A stretch of DNA of 64,000 bases from Clostridium neonatale (GTDB lineage Bacteria > Bacillota > Clostridia > Clostridiales > Clostridiaceae), in assembly GCF_001458595.1 (NCBI RefSeq), contig NZ_LN890328.1, forward strand, positions 2,667,288-2,731,287, written 5' to 3'. Positions 24,587 through 33,490 of the stretch are shown one piece after another (position 1 is the first letter of the stretch; each line of letters begins with the position of its first letter). Under the pieces are notes generated by a model. It did not search any database. It worked only from the letters and a program-made list of their open reading frames with translations, and was not told where the DNA came from. The position numbers were made by a program, and so were the translations under genes.

Positions 24587-25447
24587 TTGGAATTAAATCA
24601 TACACAACAAGCTGAAATTCTAGTTCATGCTCTTCCATATATTCAAAAATATCGTGGAAAAATTATCGTAGTTAAATATGGTGGAAATGCTATGATAAGT
24701 GAAGAACTTAGAGAAACTGTTATAAATGATATTATATTAATGAAATGCGTCGGAATAGAACCTGTTGTAGTTCATGGTGGTGGCCCTGACATATCTGACT
24801 TACTAAAAAGATTGAATCATAAAAGTGAATTCATAAATGGACTAAGATATACGGATGATGTAACAATTGAAGTAGTTCAGATGGTTCTTGGCGGAAAAGT
24901 AAATAAAAATCTTGTATCACTGATTGAGAAATTTGGTGGAAAAGCCATTGGATTATGCGGTATGGATGGTTCATTACTAAAAGCTAAAAAATTAAAATCA
25001 GATGTTGATCTTGGCTATGTTGGTGAAGTTACTGAAGTAAATACAGATATATTAAAAATGGCTATGAGCTCTGGATACATTCCTGTAGTAGGTAGTGTAG
25101 CTCTAGGCGAAGATGATAATAAAGCATATAACATAAATGCTGACACATGTGCATCAAAAATTGCATCTGCTCTAAAAGCTGAAGAATTAATGCTTTTAAC
25201 TGATGTTCCAGGAGTTATGAAAGATCCTAGTGATCCTTCTACTTTATATCATAGCTTAAGATTGCATCAAATTCCTAAGTTATGTTTAGAAGGCATAATT
25301 AAAGGTGGTATGATTCCTAAAATTGATTGTTGCGTCGAAGCTGTCAGAATGGGCGTTGAAAGAGCAATCATATTAGATGGACGTATTTCTCATTCAATCC
25401 TTCTAGAATTATTCACTCCAGAAGGTATAGGAACAATGATACATTAA
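24587..25447 (+). CDS. argB: N-acetylglutamate kinase
   Basis: A 286-residue amino-acid kinase. GKIIVVKYGGNAM at the N-terminus, VVHGGGPDIS, a GLCGMDG segment and NINADTCASKIA are typical of the family. The start codon is TTG at 24587, preceded by GGGGGG; no ATG is nearby. It phosphorylates acetylglutamate. Whether it is the arginine-sensitive type would depend on an N-terminal helix, which is short here. Confidence 0.96.
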   Translation: MELNHTQQAEILVHALPYIQKYRGKIIVVKYGGNAMISEELRETVINDIILMKCVGIEPVVVHGGGPDISDLLKRLNHKSEFINGLRYTDDVTIEVVQMVLGGKVNKNLVSLIEKFGGKAIGLCGMDGSLLKAKKLKSDVDLGYVGEVTEVNTDILKMAMSSGYIPVVGSVALGEDDNKAYNINADTCASKIASALKAEELMLLTDVPGVMKDPSDPSTLYHSLRLHQIPKLCLEGIIKGGMIPKIDCCVEAVRMGVERAIILDGRISHSILLELFTPEGIGTMIH

Positions 25448-25450
25448 AAT

Positions 25451-25621
25451 AATTCACACTTCAAAATGCACAATTTAAAGAAGAACTATTTACAGAATTT
25501 CTTCAAATTATATATTGCACAGATTTTAGTAATATAAAATCTATTACTAAAAATAATACTTAGATATTTCTAAGAAATATCTTCAATAATTGTGCATAGT
25601 GAATTGTGAACTATAAATTGA
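25451..25621. repeat. Long inverted repeat in the argB-argD spacer
   Basis: AATTCACACTTCAAAATGCA-type arm on the left and AATTGTGCATAGTGAATTGT-type arm on the right (ending at 25621) bracket about 110 bp. The loop contains two further small hairpins (GATTTTAGTAATATAAAATC, and GATATTTCTAAGAAATATC). No gene is seen. Confidence 0.65.
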
Positions 25622-25639
25622 ATAAATGGAGGTTTTCTT

Positions 25640-26818
25640 ATGTCATACGATTTTAACGAAGCATCAAGTCATATTATGAATACTTATGGACGATTAGATC
25701 CACTTATCACTCATGGTGAAGGTGTTTATTTATATGATAAAGATAATAATAAATATCTAGATTTTACTAGTGGAATAGGTGTAAGCAGCCTAGGTTATGG
25801 AAATGAAAAATGGATAGAAGCTACATCAAATCAGCTAAAGACTCTAGCTCATGCTTCAAATATTTTTCATACAGAACCTGCAGCTAAAGTTGCAAAAAAA
25901 TTAACTGAAATAGCTAAAATGAGCAAAGTATTCTTTGGTAACTCTGGTGCTGAAGCTAATGAAGGTGCTATAAAATTAGCTAGAAAATATAGCTATGAAA
26001 AATATGGTGAAGGTAGGAATACTATACTTACATTAATCCAATCATTCCACGGACGAACAATAACTACATTAAAAGCAACTGGTCAAGAAAAATTCCACAA
26101 ATACTTTTATCCATTCACTGAAGGATTTAATTATGTAGTTGCAAATGATCTTGATGACTTTAAATCTAAGCTTACAAACGATGTTTGTGCAATAATGCTT
26201 GAAGCCATTCAAGGTGAGGGTGGAGTTATTCCACTAAATAAAGACTTTGTACAAGCAGTTGTTAAAATCTGCAATGAAAAAGACGTTCTTGTTATCTTTG
26301 ATGAAGTTCAATGTGGTATTGCTAGAACTGGTAAGATGTTTGGATATAATAACTTTGATGTTGAAGCAGACATCGTTACTGTCGCTAAAGGATTAGGTGC
26401 TGGCCTTCCTATTGGTGGATTCCTTTGTTCTTCAAAGCTTGAAAATGTTTTTAAGCCAGGTGATCATGGTTCAACATTCGGTGGAAATCCTGTTGTATGC
26501 GCTGGCGCTGAAGTTGTTTTAGATGAATTATGTAATGAAAAATCTTTTAACGAAATTGCTGAGAAAGGTGAATATGTTAAGGATTTAATACTAGATGCAA
26601 ATAATCCAAATGTTCTTGCTGTCAGAGGAATGGGCTTAATGATAGGAGTCAAAGTTGAATGTTCCCCTAAAGATGTACAGATAGCTGCTTTAAAAAAGGG
26701 ATTATTAGTTTTGACTGCTGGAAGTGATACAGTTAGATTCTTACCACCTCTAGTTATTTCTAAAGATGAATTAAAAAGTGGTGTTGATATTTTACTTGAT
26801 GTTTTATCTACTATATAG
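25640..26818 (+). CDS. argD: Acetylornithine aminotransferase
   Basis: A 392-residue class-III PLP aminotransferase. GVYLYDKDNNKYLDFTSGIG, FGNSGAEANEGAIKLAR, SFHGRT, IFDEVQCGIARTGKMF, and the PLP-lysine segment VTVAKGLGAGLPIGG are all present, with GSTFGGNPVVCAGA after it. It converts acetylglutamate semialdehyde to acetylornithine. Context within the arg cluster fixes the assignment over other class-III enzymes. Confidence 0.95.
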   Translation: MSYDFNEASSHIMNTYGRLDPLITHGEGVYLYDKDNNKYLDFTSGIGVSSLGYGNEKWIEATSNQLKTLAHASNIFHTEPAAKVAKKLTEIAKMSKVFFGNSGAEANEGAIKLARKYSYEKYGEGRNTILTLIQSFHGRTITTLKATGQEKFHKYFYPFTEGFNYVVANDLDDFKSKLTNDVCAIMLEAIQGEGGVIPLNKDFVQAVVKICNEKDVLVIFDEVQCGIARTGKMFGYNNFDVEADIVTVAKGLGAGLPIGGFLCSSKLENVFKPGDHGSTFGGNPVVCAGAEVVLDELCNEKSFNEIAEKGEYVKDLILDANNPNVLAVRGMGLMIGVKVECSPKDVQIAALKKGLLVLTAGSDTVRFLPPLVISKDELKSGVDILLDVLSTI

Positions 26819-26889
26819 GAATATATATTAATTTCAAATTATATAATTTTCTAAAGTAATATTATTTATTGAAGGAGAAGTCTATTATC

Positions 26890-27150
26890 ATGAGTGAAGA
26901 AGATTTAAGAATCAAAGAATTGCTAATTGAGAATGACCGATTAAAAAACAAAATTGAGAATTTAAAAAAAGAAAACAAGACTTTGTATGATGAATATCTA
27001 AATTACATGGAGTATTCAGAGCTAACAATTCTTGATTTATCAGTAGAAATTAATAGACTCAAGGGAATTGATAACACAATGTCAAATAAAGAATTTCAAG
27101 AATTATTTAATGAATGCAAGCTCAATGAGCTTGAATACTATTCTTCTTAA
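26890..27150 (+). CDS. Short coiled-coil protein, function unknown
   Basis: 86 residues from the ATG at 26890; a longer frame from 26869 would overlap its own RBS AAGGAGAA. The middle (IENDRLKNKIENLKKENK) has the heptad pattern of a coiled coil, and the remainder is acidic and helical. It lies between argD and argF on the same strand, ends in a large palindromic terminator, and resembles no family I recognise. Possibly a small protein-protein interaction factor; unrelated to arginine synthesis as far as can be seen. Confidence 0.6.
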   Translation: MSEEDLRIKELLIENDRLKNKIENLKKENKTLYDEYLNYMEYSELTILDLSVEINRLKGIDNTMSNKEFQELFNECKLNELEYYSS

Positions 27151-27188
27151 ATAGATTAATTCTTGTAAAATTCTAAACTTCAAGTCTT

Positions 27189-27228
27189 AAATAATATAAC
27201 TATAATTTAAATTATAGTTATATTATTT
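27189..27228. terminator. 40-bp perfect palindrome between coiled-coil gene and argF
   Basis: 20 bases and their exact inverse complement abut with no loop (27189-27208 / 27209-27228). It is entirely A+T-rich except for one C-G pair. It likely ends the argC-argD-coiled-coil transcript; the symmetrical design allows cruciform extrusion or a bidirectional signal. Confidence 0.6.
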
Positions 27229-27305
27229 ACGTAATTATTAATTAATTATATTTAAATAATGTTATGATTTATTCATTTCTTTTGCTATATTATTGGGGGA
27301 TTTTT

Positions 27306-28226
27306 ATGAAAAAAGATTTATTACGAATTGACACCTTATCTAAGGATCAAATATTAGACATTTTAAACTTAGCTGATCAATTAAAATATGAACAAAAACA
27401 CGGAATTGAACATCCACTTCTTAAAGGAAAGACATTAGGTATGATTTTTGAAAAAGCATCCACAAGAACTCGAGTTTCTTTTGAGACTGGTATGTATCAG
27501 TTAGGTGGAAATGCGTTATTTTTAAGCCACAAGGATCTACAAGCTGAAAGAGGTGAGCCTGTAGAAGACACCGCAAGAACTCTTTCAAGATATGTTCAGG
27601 GAATACTTATAAGGACTTTTTCTCAAGAAGATCTTGAAACTTTTGCCAAATATTCAACTGTCCCTGTTATTAATGGCCTAACAAATGATGAACATCCTTG
27701 TCAGGTATTAGCTGATTTAATGACAATAAGAGAAAATAAAAATATTCTCGAAGGTTTAAAGGTTGCATTTATTGGAGATGGTCATAACATGGCAAACTCT
27801 CTTATGATTTCTTGCCTAAAAGTTGGGATGAATTTCTCAATTGCTTCTCCAGAAGAATATATGTCACCTAAATCTTATATTTTAAGAGCTAAAGAAATTG
27901 CAGAAAGAGAAAGTGTTGAATTTATTGTCACTACTTCCCCTGAAGAAGCTGTTCAGAATGCTGATGTAGTAATAACTGATGTTTGGACTAGCATGGATCA
28001 AGAAGATGAATCTGAAAAAAGACTTCAAGCTTTTAAAGAATACCAAGTTAATTGGGACTTATTAAAGCACGCTGATGAAAACGCAATTGTTCTTCATTGC
28101 CTTCCCGCTCATAGAGAACAAGAGATAACTTCTGAAGTTTTAGAAGCCTTTTCTGATATAATATTTTCTGAAACAGAAAACAGATTGCATGTTCAGAAAG
28201 CCATACTTTGTAAACTTATGAAATAA
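27306..28226 (+). CDS. argF: Ornithine carbamoyltransferase
   Basis: 306 residues from the ATG at 27306, behind GGGGGA (an upstream ATG at 27264 lacks an RBS). The carbamoyl-phosphate signature EKASTRTRVSFE, HPCQVLADLMTI and the ornithine-binding VLHCLPAHREQEI are present. It makes citrulline for argG. A catabolic ArcB is the alternative, but no arcA/arcC neighbours are present and the gene sits with the biosynthetic cluster. Confidence 0.95.
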   Translation: MKKDLLRIDTLSKDQILDILNLADQLKYEQKHGIEHPLLKGKTLGMIFEKASTRTRVSFETGMYQLGGNALFLSHKDLQAERGEPVEDTARTLSRYVQGILIRTFSQEDLETFAKYSTVPVINGLTNDEHPCQVLADLMTIRENKNILEGLKVAFIGDGHNMANSLMISCLKVGMNFSIASPEEYMSPKSYILRAKEIAERESVEFIVTTSPEEAVQNADVVITDVWTSMDQEDESEKRLQAFKEYQVNWDLLKHADENAIVLHCLPAHREQEITSEVLEAFSDIIFSETENRLHVQKAILCKLMK

Positions 28227-28260
28227 TAATTTAACTTTCTTCATAAACATATATGTATAT

Positions 28261-28303
28261 AAAAAACTCTGATTCTTATATAAACAAAGATTTAGAGTTT
28301 TTT
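28261..28303 (+). terminator. Terminator of argF
   Basis: AAAAAACTCT (28261-28270) pairs with AGAGTTTTTT (28294-28303) around a loop of 23 nt, ending in T-rich sequence. It lies 35 bp after the argF stop. Confidence 0.8.
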
Positions 28304-28661
28304 ACTTTTATTTTCATTTATTTTATGCAATCATCAACATTTTGCGTAAAATGAGTTCATCTGTTCTTAATATCCTATCTCTGTACTCTACTTAATATAT
28401 CTTTATATATAAGTTCATATTTCAATTTCATAATTTCTTATTATCTCGTAACTTTACTTACTAAGGATTGATATTTTTTTTCAAGAGGTATATAAATAAT
28501 ATTGTAGCAATGTATTATCTTAATAATAATCCTGTTACAGTTACAAACTATGATTTAGAAATTTAACTTAAATATAATTTCTATTTTGCAATAAATACAA
28601 AAGGCTGTCACATACTATTTTATTAGACAACCTCTATATTAATTTCAAGGAGGAAGCTTTA
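28304..28661. other. Intergenic, no gene seen
   Basis: A+T-rich, with only very short frames that lack RBSs. A weak hairpin (GGCTGTC...GACAACC, about 28603-28632) lies just before the RBS of the next gene. Confidence 0.45.
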
Positions 28662-28928
28662 ATGAATTTTGATCATCAAAAACGAATAACTCTTCTATCT
28701 GACATAAAATTTATACTAGGAAAATTAGACTCCAGAAATCAGCAGCCATTAATTGATACACTAATTGAATGTGCTGAAATCTTAGAAAACTCTAGTAAAG
28801 AACTTGAACCTTCAATCAATACTACTATAAGTAAAATCGAAAAATGCATTTTAGAAAATGAAATTAAGAATGTTCCTAATGAAATTTCTGATTTAATAAA
28901 ATCATGCACTGCATTTTTACCAAATTAA
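28662..28928 (+). CDS. Small helical protein of unknown function
   Basis: 88 residues with a strong RBS (AAGGAGG) eight bases before the ATG. Predicted almost wholly helical with alternating charge, no membrane segment and no Cys pair or metal motif. I do not recognise a family. It stands alone between the argF terminator and a bidirectional terminator shared with the aldo/keto reductase gene. Confidence 0.6.
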   Translation: MNFDHQKRITLLSDIKFILGKLDSRNQQPLIDTLIECAEILENSSKELEPSINTTISKIEKCILENEIKNVPNEISDLIKSCTAFLPN

Positions 28929-29096
28929 TCAGTATCATTATTATAAAAACATTTTAAGTATTAAAAATAATGTATTTTTTACAAACATAGATATCCATAA
29001 GGATTATTATTTTTATAAATTGCAAAAGTATATTTTTCATATTTGTAGTATATTTCTTTTTTTACAACTACAATATGTAAAAATAAACATAATATT

Positions 29097-29129
29097 AAAA
29101 AGCTCGATGCTTATAGCACCGAGCTTTTT
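29097..29129. terminator. Bidirectional terminator
   Basis: AAAAAGCTCG (29097-29106) and CGAGCTTTTT (29120-29129) form a 10-bp stem, extended by TGC/GCA around a TTATA loop, with A-run and T-run on the two sides. It serves the small helical gene (plus) and the aldo/keto reductase (minus). Confidence 0.9.
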
Positions 29130-29172
29130 AATATAGCTAATCATATTTTTATAAGCATGTTTATTATATAGT

Positions 29173-30144
29173 CTATAAAATATTACCTTTTAATATTTCC
29201 TCTATCTTATCTAATTCTTCTTTTGAGAACTTTAAATTTTCTATTGTTTTTACATTATCTTCAATTTGTTTCACACTGCTTGCACCAATAATTACAGAAG
29301 TTAAATCTTCTCGTAAATTCCAAGCTAACGCCATTTGTGCGAGGGTTTGTCCTCTTTCTTCTGCAATTTTATTAAGCTTAATCACTTTATCTATCTTTTC
29401 TTCTGTTACATCAGTCTCGTGTAAATATAAACTGTGTTTAGCTATTCTTGAATCTGATGGTATTCCTTTTATATATTTATTAGTAAGAAGCCCTTGTGCA
29501 AGGGGACTAAAAGCAACAGTTCCAACGCCATTTTCTTTATGAACTTCAAACTGCTTTCCTTCTATTCTTCGTTCAAACATAGAATATCTTAATTGATTTA
29601 CTATACATTTGGTACCCAGTTCATTTAAAATTTTGCAAGCCTTTTCTGTTTGCTCCGGATTATAATTTGATATTCCAACATATAGTGCTTTTCCTTGCCT
29701 TACAATTAAATCTAATGCAGACATAGTTTCTTCTAATGGTGTTTCTGGATCAAATCTATGATGATAAAAAATATCTACATATTCTAGATTCATTCTTTTT
29801 AAACTTTGATCTAAGCTAGAAATTAAATATTTTTTAGATCCTCCATCATTATATGGTCCACCTTCCCACATATCGTATCCTGCTTTCGTTGCAATAACCA
29901 TTCTGTCTCTGTCATTAGATGAAAAATTTTTTTTAAGTATTCTTCCTAAAGTCTCCTCTGCAGAACCATCAAAAGGTCTCCCATAATTATTTGCTGCATC
30001 AAAATAAGTGATTCCCATTTCAAATGCTCTTTTAAAAATAGCTTCACTATTTGAATAAACATCACCAGCTCCAAAGTTATGCCATAATCCTAAAGATATT
30101 ACTGGTAATTTTAATCCACTATTTCCACACTTTCTATATTCCAT
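29173..30144 (-). CDS. Aldo/keto reductase, YghZ (L-glyceraldehyde-3-phosphate reductase) type
   Basis: A 323-residue NADPH-dependent (alpha/beta)8 reductase. The catalytic tetrad is recognisable: Asp and Tyr in TYFDAANNYG, Lys in VIATKAGYDMW, His in FYHHRFDPETPLEET. MWEGGPYNDGGSKKYL and LAQGLLTNKYI are typical of the YghZ/AKR14 branch, which detoxifies methylglyoxal and reduces L-glyceraldehyde 3-phosphate. Single gene with its own terminator. The substrate in this organism is not proven. Confidence 0.85.
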   Translation of the reverse strand: MEYRKCGNSGLKLPVISLGLWHNFGAGDVYSNSEAIFKRAFEMGITYFDAANNYGRPFDGSAEETLGRILKKNFSSNDRDRMVIATKAGYDMWEGGPYNDGGSKKYLISSLDQSLKRMNLEYVDIFYHHRFDPETPLEETMSALDLIVRQGKALYVGISNYNPEQTEKACKILNELGTKCIVNQLRYSMFERRIEGKQFEVHKENGVGTVAFSPLAQGLLTNKYIKGIPSDSRIAKHSLYLHETDVTEEKIDKVIKLNKIAEERGQTLAQMALAWNLREDLTSVIIGASSVKQIEDNVKTIENLKFSKEELDKIEEILKGNIL

Positions 30145-30264
30145 TTTTATACCTCCATTGCTTATAATCTAAACCATTCTGAAATTGTTTTCTTTCAGTA
30201 TATAACAATTATATATGTTAATTATATTTTAAGTAAAGGTATCTTGAATTATTTCAAAAATATA

Positions 30265-31158
30265 TCATACTTTTTCTAAAATTCCTTTTACAACAGCCAT
30301 TCCAACACGGTATAATGCTTCATCTGTATTTGCTCCAATATGAGGCGTAGCAACAAAATTATTAAGACTAAGAAGTGGATTATCTAAGGTGGGTGGCTCA
30401 GTTACAAAGACATCACATGCTGCACCTGCAATGTGCTTATTTTTCAAGGCATTATATAAGGCTTTCTCATCTACCACCTTACCTCTTGAAGTATTTATTA
30501 AATATGCTGTCTTTTTCATGAGTTTAATCTTTTCATTATTAATCATATTAACTGTAGAATTATTTAGTGGTACACCAATATTAACAATGTCAGAACTTCT
30601 AAGTACTTCTTCTATAGATGAACAATATTCTATTTCAAGCTCTTTTGCTTTTTCCTTAGTAAGCGATCTTGAGTATCCTATTACATTCATTCCAAATCCA
30701 TATTTCATTATCTTAGCAGCACGAATAGCAATATCTCCAACACCAATTAACCCAAATGTTTTTTGTCTTAATTCAATTCCTTTTAATTCAGATGGTGCAT
30801 TATCTATCTCTCTCCCTTCTCCTATTAATTTTCCTGCTAATGAAATTTTTCTGGTAAGGCTAAGGGTAAGACCAACTATCAGCTCTGCAACTGAATCTGC
30901 ATTTTGGTGTGGCGTTGAAAAAACATGAATTCCTCTTTTCTTAGCTTCATCCATGTCAACCCCATCTATCCCTGTTCCATGTATAGCTATAACCTTTAGA
31001 TTCTTGGCCTTGTCCATTGTTTCTTTTGTAATTTGAAGATTTCTGTTTATAATGGCATCAACTTCATTTATCTTATTCCAATCACTTATTATTTCTGCAT
31101 TCATTTCTAAATATTTTCGTGCTTCTGAATGAATAAATTCACATAAAAATACCTTCAT
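30265..31158 (-). CDS. NAD-dependent D-2-hydroxyacid dehydrogenase (SerA-like)
   Basis: A 297-residue member of the D-isomer-specific 2-hydroxyacid dehydrogenases. NAD-binding GLIGVGDIAIRAAKIM, the arginine-bearing INTSRGKVVDEKAL, and the active-site histidine in VATPHIGANT are all present. It lacks the C-terminal ACT/ASB domains of full phosphoglycerate dehydrogenase. It could act on 3-phosphoglycerate, glycerate or another 2-hydroxyacid; no serC neighbour is present. Apparently monocistronic. Confidence 0.85.
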   Translation of the reverse strand: MKVFLCEFIHSEARKYLEMNAEIISDWNKINEVDAIINRNLQITKETMDKAKNLKVIAIHGTGIDGVDMDEAKKRGIHVFSTPHQNADSVAELIVGLTLSLTRKISLAGKLIGEGREIDNAPSELKGIELRQKTFGLIGVGDIAIRAAKIMKYGFGMNVIGYSRSLTKEKAKELEIEYCSSIEEVLRSSDIVNIGVPLNNSTVNMINNEKIKLMKKTAYLINTSRGKVVDEKALYNALKNKHIAGAACDVFVTEPPTLDNPLLSLNNFVATPHIGANTDEALYRVGMAVVKGILEKV

Positions 31159-31348
31159 TTTTTAATCCCCACTCATTCTATATTTCTATTTTATTTTCTC
31201 GAAAACTCATATTGTCGTTCTTAATTTATTTTTACTTACATATGAGTATTATACTATATTTAGTTAAACATAATATATAACATAAATATACTATCCTAAT
31301 TTTACTTATTAAAGTGCTATGTGAAAACATGTAATTTACCATATAACA

Positions 31349-31377
31349 AAAGAGATTCTATAACAAAGAATCTCTTT
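31349..31377 (-). terminator. Terminator of the nucleoid-associated-protein gene
   Basis: AAAGAGATTC (31349-31358) pairs with GAATCTCTTT (31368-31377), loop 9 nt. On the minus strand it is followed by TTTTGTTAT, right after the stop at 31389. Confidence 0.85.
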
Positions 31378-31388
31378 ATAATCTACAA

Positions 31389-32426
31389 TTATTTTTCTAT
31401 ATAATTAATTACATTCTTTATAATTAAATTAATACTGCCATCACCATTTCTCACGACCTCAAATTTTTGTTGATCGTGATATGTTTCTTCATTTATATAT
31501 AAATCAATTTGTTTATCTATATTGAGTCTTACTCTTTTTAATTTTTTATCAACCCATGTTTTATCAATTGCCACTTCCTCTTTTAATCCTTGGGATTTTA
31601 TATAATTAGTGAAATCTTCTTTAACTTGTGGCGTCTCATTAAATAGTTCATGGGAAAATTCTTCAATATTTATACTATCTTCTTCCTTTAACTTAGTCTT
31701 AATAGCAGTTCTTACCTCTTCTGCTTTCTCTGCATTATCAGTAATATTTTTTCTAGTCCAATTTTCTGCTGCTTTAACAAATGTTTTAGTCATATCGCGT
31801 TCATTTGTTACAATACTTGCCCCTAAAAATGTACCTATAAAATAATTTGCTCCATATTCATCATCTTTTGATGCTTTTTGCTTATCTAAAACCATAAGGT
31901 TATATTTTTCATCTTCTCTTATAGGCTTAATAAAAGCTGCCTTTTGAATCCTTTGCCCACTTCCCGGCAAGCCAGCACTTTGTGGAACTATTCCTATACC
32001 TATTTTTTCATCAATAAACTGTACTTCATGAGTAAAGTTTTTAACATAATCCATCTTTAAAATAGCAATCATTGGCCCTTGATCTGTAGTTAATGATGCT
32101 ACTATAAGATCAGCTGATGGAATATTTTCATTAGTCTGAATTATTATAAATAATTGTCTTGCTAATTCTTTTGATAGGTTTATCAAGTCATTATCTATAC
32201 CATTTAAATAATCTTGAACTACCTCTTTAACTATATTTCGTTCTGGATTAAAAGCTGCATATTTTAGTTCATCATCTTTAAAACATTTTTCTATATGTTT
32301 ATATAAAAATTTATATATATCTTCGTTTAATTCTAAACTATATTCATTAAGTACAGGTGTACTTCCATTGCTATCTAATATATGTATAACTGCCTCGTTT
32401 ATGTTTATATCATTAATGTATTCCAT
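31389..32426 (-). CDS. 37-kDa nucleoid-associated protein (NdpA/YejK family)
   Basis: 345 residues from the ATG at 32426, with RBS AGGAG eight bases upstream. A longer frame from 32474 lacks an RBS. The family pattern is visible: NINEAVIHILD at the N-terminus, LIVASLTTDQGPMIAILKMDYV in the middle, and GIVPQSAGLPGSGQRIQKAAFI. Family members bind the nucleoid. The molecular role in clostridia is not known to me. It stands alone with its own terminator. Confidence 0.82.
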   Translation of the reverse strand: MEYINDININEAVIHILDSNGSTPVLNEYSLELNEDIYKFLYKHIEKCFKDDELKYAAFNPERNIVKEVVQDYLNGIDNDLINLSKELARQLFIIIQTNENIPSADLIVASLTTDQGPMIAILKMDYVKNFTHEVQFIDEKIGIGIVPQSAGLPGSGQRIQKAAFIKPIREDEKYNLMVLDKQKASKDDEYGANYFIGTFLGASIVTNERDMTKTFVKAAENWTRKNITDNAEKAEEVRTAIKTKLKEEDSINIEEFSHELFNETPQVKEDFTNYIKSQGLKEEVAIDKTWVDKKLKRVRLNIDKQIDLYINEETYHDQQKFEVVRNGDGSINLIIKNVINYIEK

Positions 32427-32805
32427 TAAATTCACTCCTACTTTTGTAAATAAAATAAAACTTATTAATCTCAAATTTTATCATTTAAATTCTGCTACAA
32501 CTAATTATATAATATTTGCTTATCCGATTAAACTTAATCTTCATTATTTATATTCTACTATATAAAACTCTAAAATAGTAACTTTTAATCCTTTCGTTCA
32601 TATGAATATATAATCAAAAAGAATCTATATTATATTAAATATCCATTCAGAGAAAAATGAAAGTACTATTGAAAAATAAAAGTAGTATTAAAGAATTTAA
32701 AATTTAATAATTTTCAAATGTTATATTTATAATTCTTAAAAAATTATTATTGTTATTACCTTTCTTATAAACTAAAATATTAATTACGAAAGGAATGGTT
32801 ATTTT
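32427..32805. other. Divergent promoter region, no gene
   Basis: Very A+T-rich region between the nucleoid-protein gene (minus) and the CYTH gene (plus). No ORF, riboswitch or terminator is discernible. It must carry both promoters. Confidence 0.45.
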
Positions 32806-33363
32806 ATGGAATTAGAAACTAGAATTGTTGATATTGATGTAGATAATATAAGAGATATTCTTACTTTAAACAACGCTGAAAAGGTTAAAAGCGAAGATCA
32901 AGTTAATGATATTTATGATTTTGAAGATGGCAGATTATTAGCAAAAAAAGGGTATGCTCGTATAAGAACTATTGAAGATAGACTTAATAAAAGAACAATA
33001 TACTATATGACTACAAAAAAAATGATTTCACAAAATAAATTCAAAGTAATGGAAGAAAATGAAGTTATTATTGACAATAAAGAAATGGGTGAAGGAATTT
33101 TTAAATCTCTTGGATTAATCTTAAAAGAATCTAATAAAAAATATAGAGAAAGCTATAAAATATTTGATTCATTAGTTGAAATAGATATAAATGATAAGAA
33201 CTTCTGTCCTTTCCCATATATAGAAATTGAAACTAATTCTGAAGAAAAATTAGATAAAATAGTTAAATTATTAGGATATACTATAGAAGATACTACTTCA
33301 CAAACAATTTATGAAATTCTTTCAGAAAGAGGAATAACTCCAAATTCACCTAAAGGTGTGTAA
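32806..33363 (+). CDS. CYTH-domain protein (adenylate cyclase IV / thiamin-triphosphatase superfamily)
   Basis: A 185-residue protein with the CYTH triphosphate-tunnel layout: an N-terminal ELETR (ExE-type strand), YARIRTIEDR and YYMTTKK basic strands, SNKKYRESYKIF and a C-terminal PYIEIETNSEEKLDKI. These residues line the tunnel that binds triphosphorylated substrates with a divalent metal. Substrate could be polyphosphate, thiamin triphosphate or ATP; nothing here decides. Single gene with AAGGAATGG RBS and a strong terminator. Confidence 0.85.
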   Translation: MELETRIVDIDVDNIRDILTLNNAEKVKSEDQVNDIYDFEDGRLLAKKGYARIRTIEDRLNKRTIYYMTTKKMISQNKFKVMEENEVIIDNKEMGEGIFKSLGLILKESNKKYRESYKIFDSLVEIDINDKNFCPFPYIEIETNSEEKLDKIVKLLGYTIEDTTSQTIYEILSERGITPNSPKGV

Positions 33364-33393
33364 ACTTTGGGATAAATGGTAACACATAAATAG

Positions 33394-33440
33394 AGATCTC
33401 ATGTTCTTCTAAAATGAAACCTATGCAGAACATGAGATCT
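33394..33440. terminator. Bidirectional terminator between CYTH gene and permease
   Basis: A perfect 14-bp stem AGATCTCATGTTCT (33394-33407) with its inverse at 33427-33440, 19-nt loop. It serves the CYTH gene on plus and the permease on minus. Confidence 0.85.
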
Positions 33441-33490
33441 TTATCTCTTTGTTTCATATTATTGCCAGATTCTCATATTATAACTAAAAT

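Noticed and set aside
28467..28566. Short plus-strand frame starting TTG in the argF downstream region
   Set aside because: Only about 32 codons with no RBS at a usable distance; judged chance.
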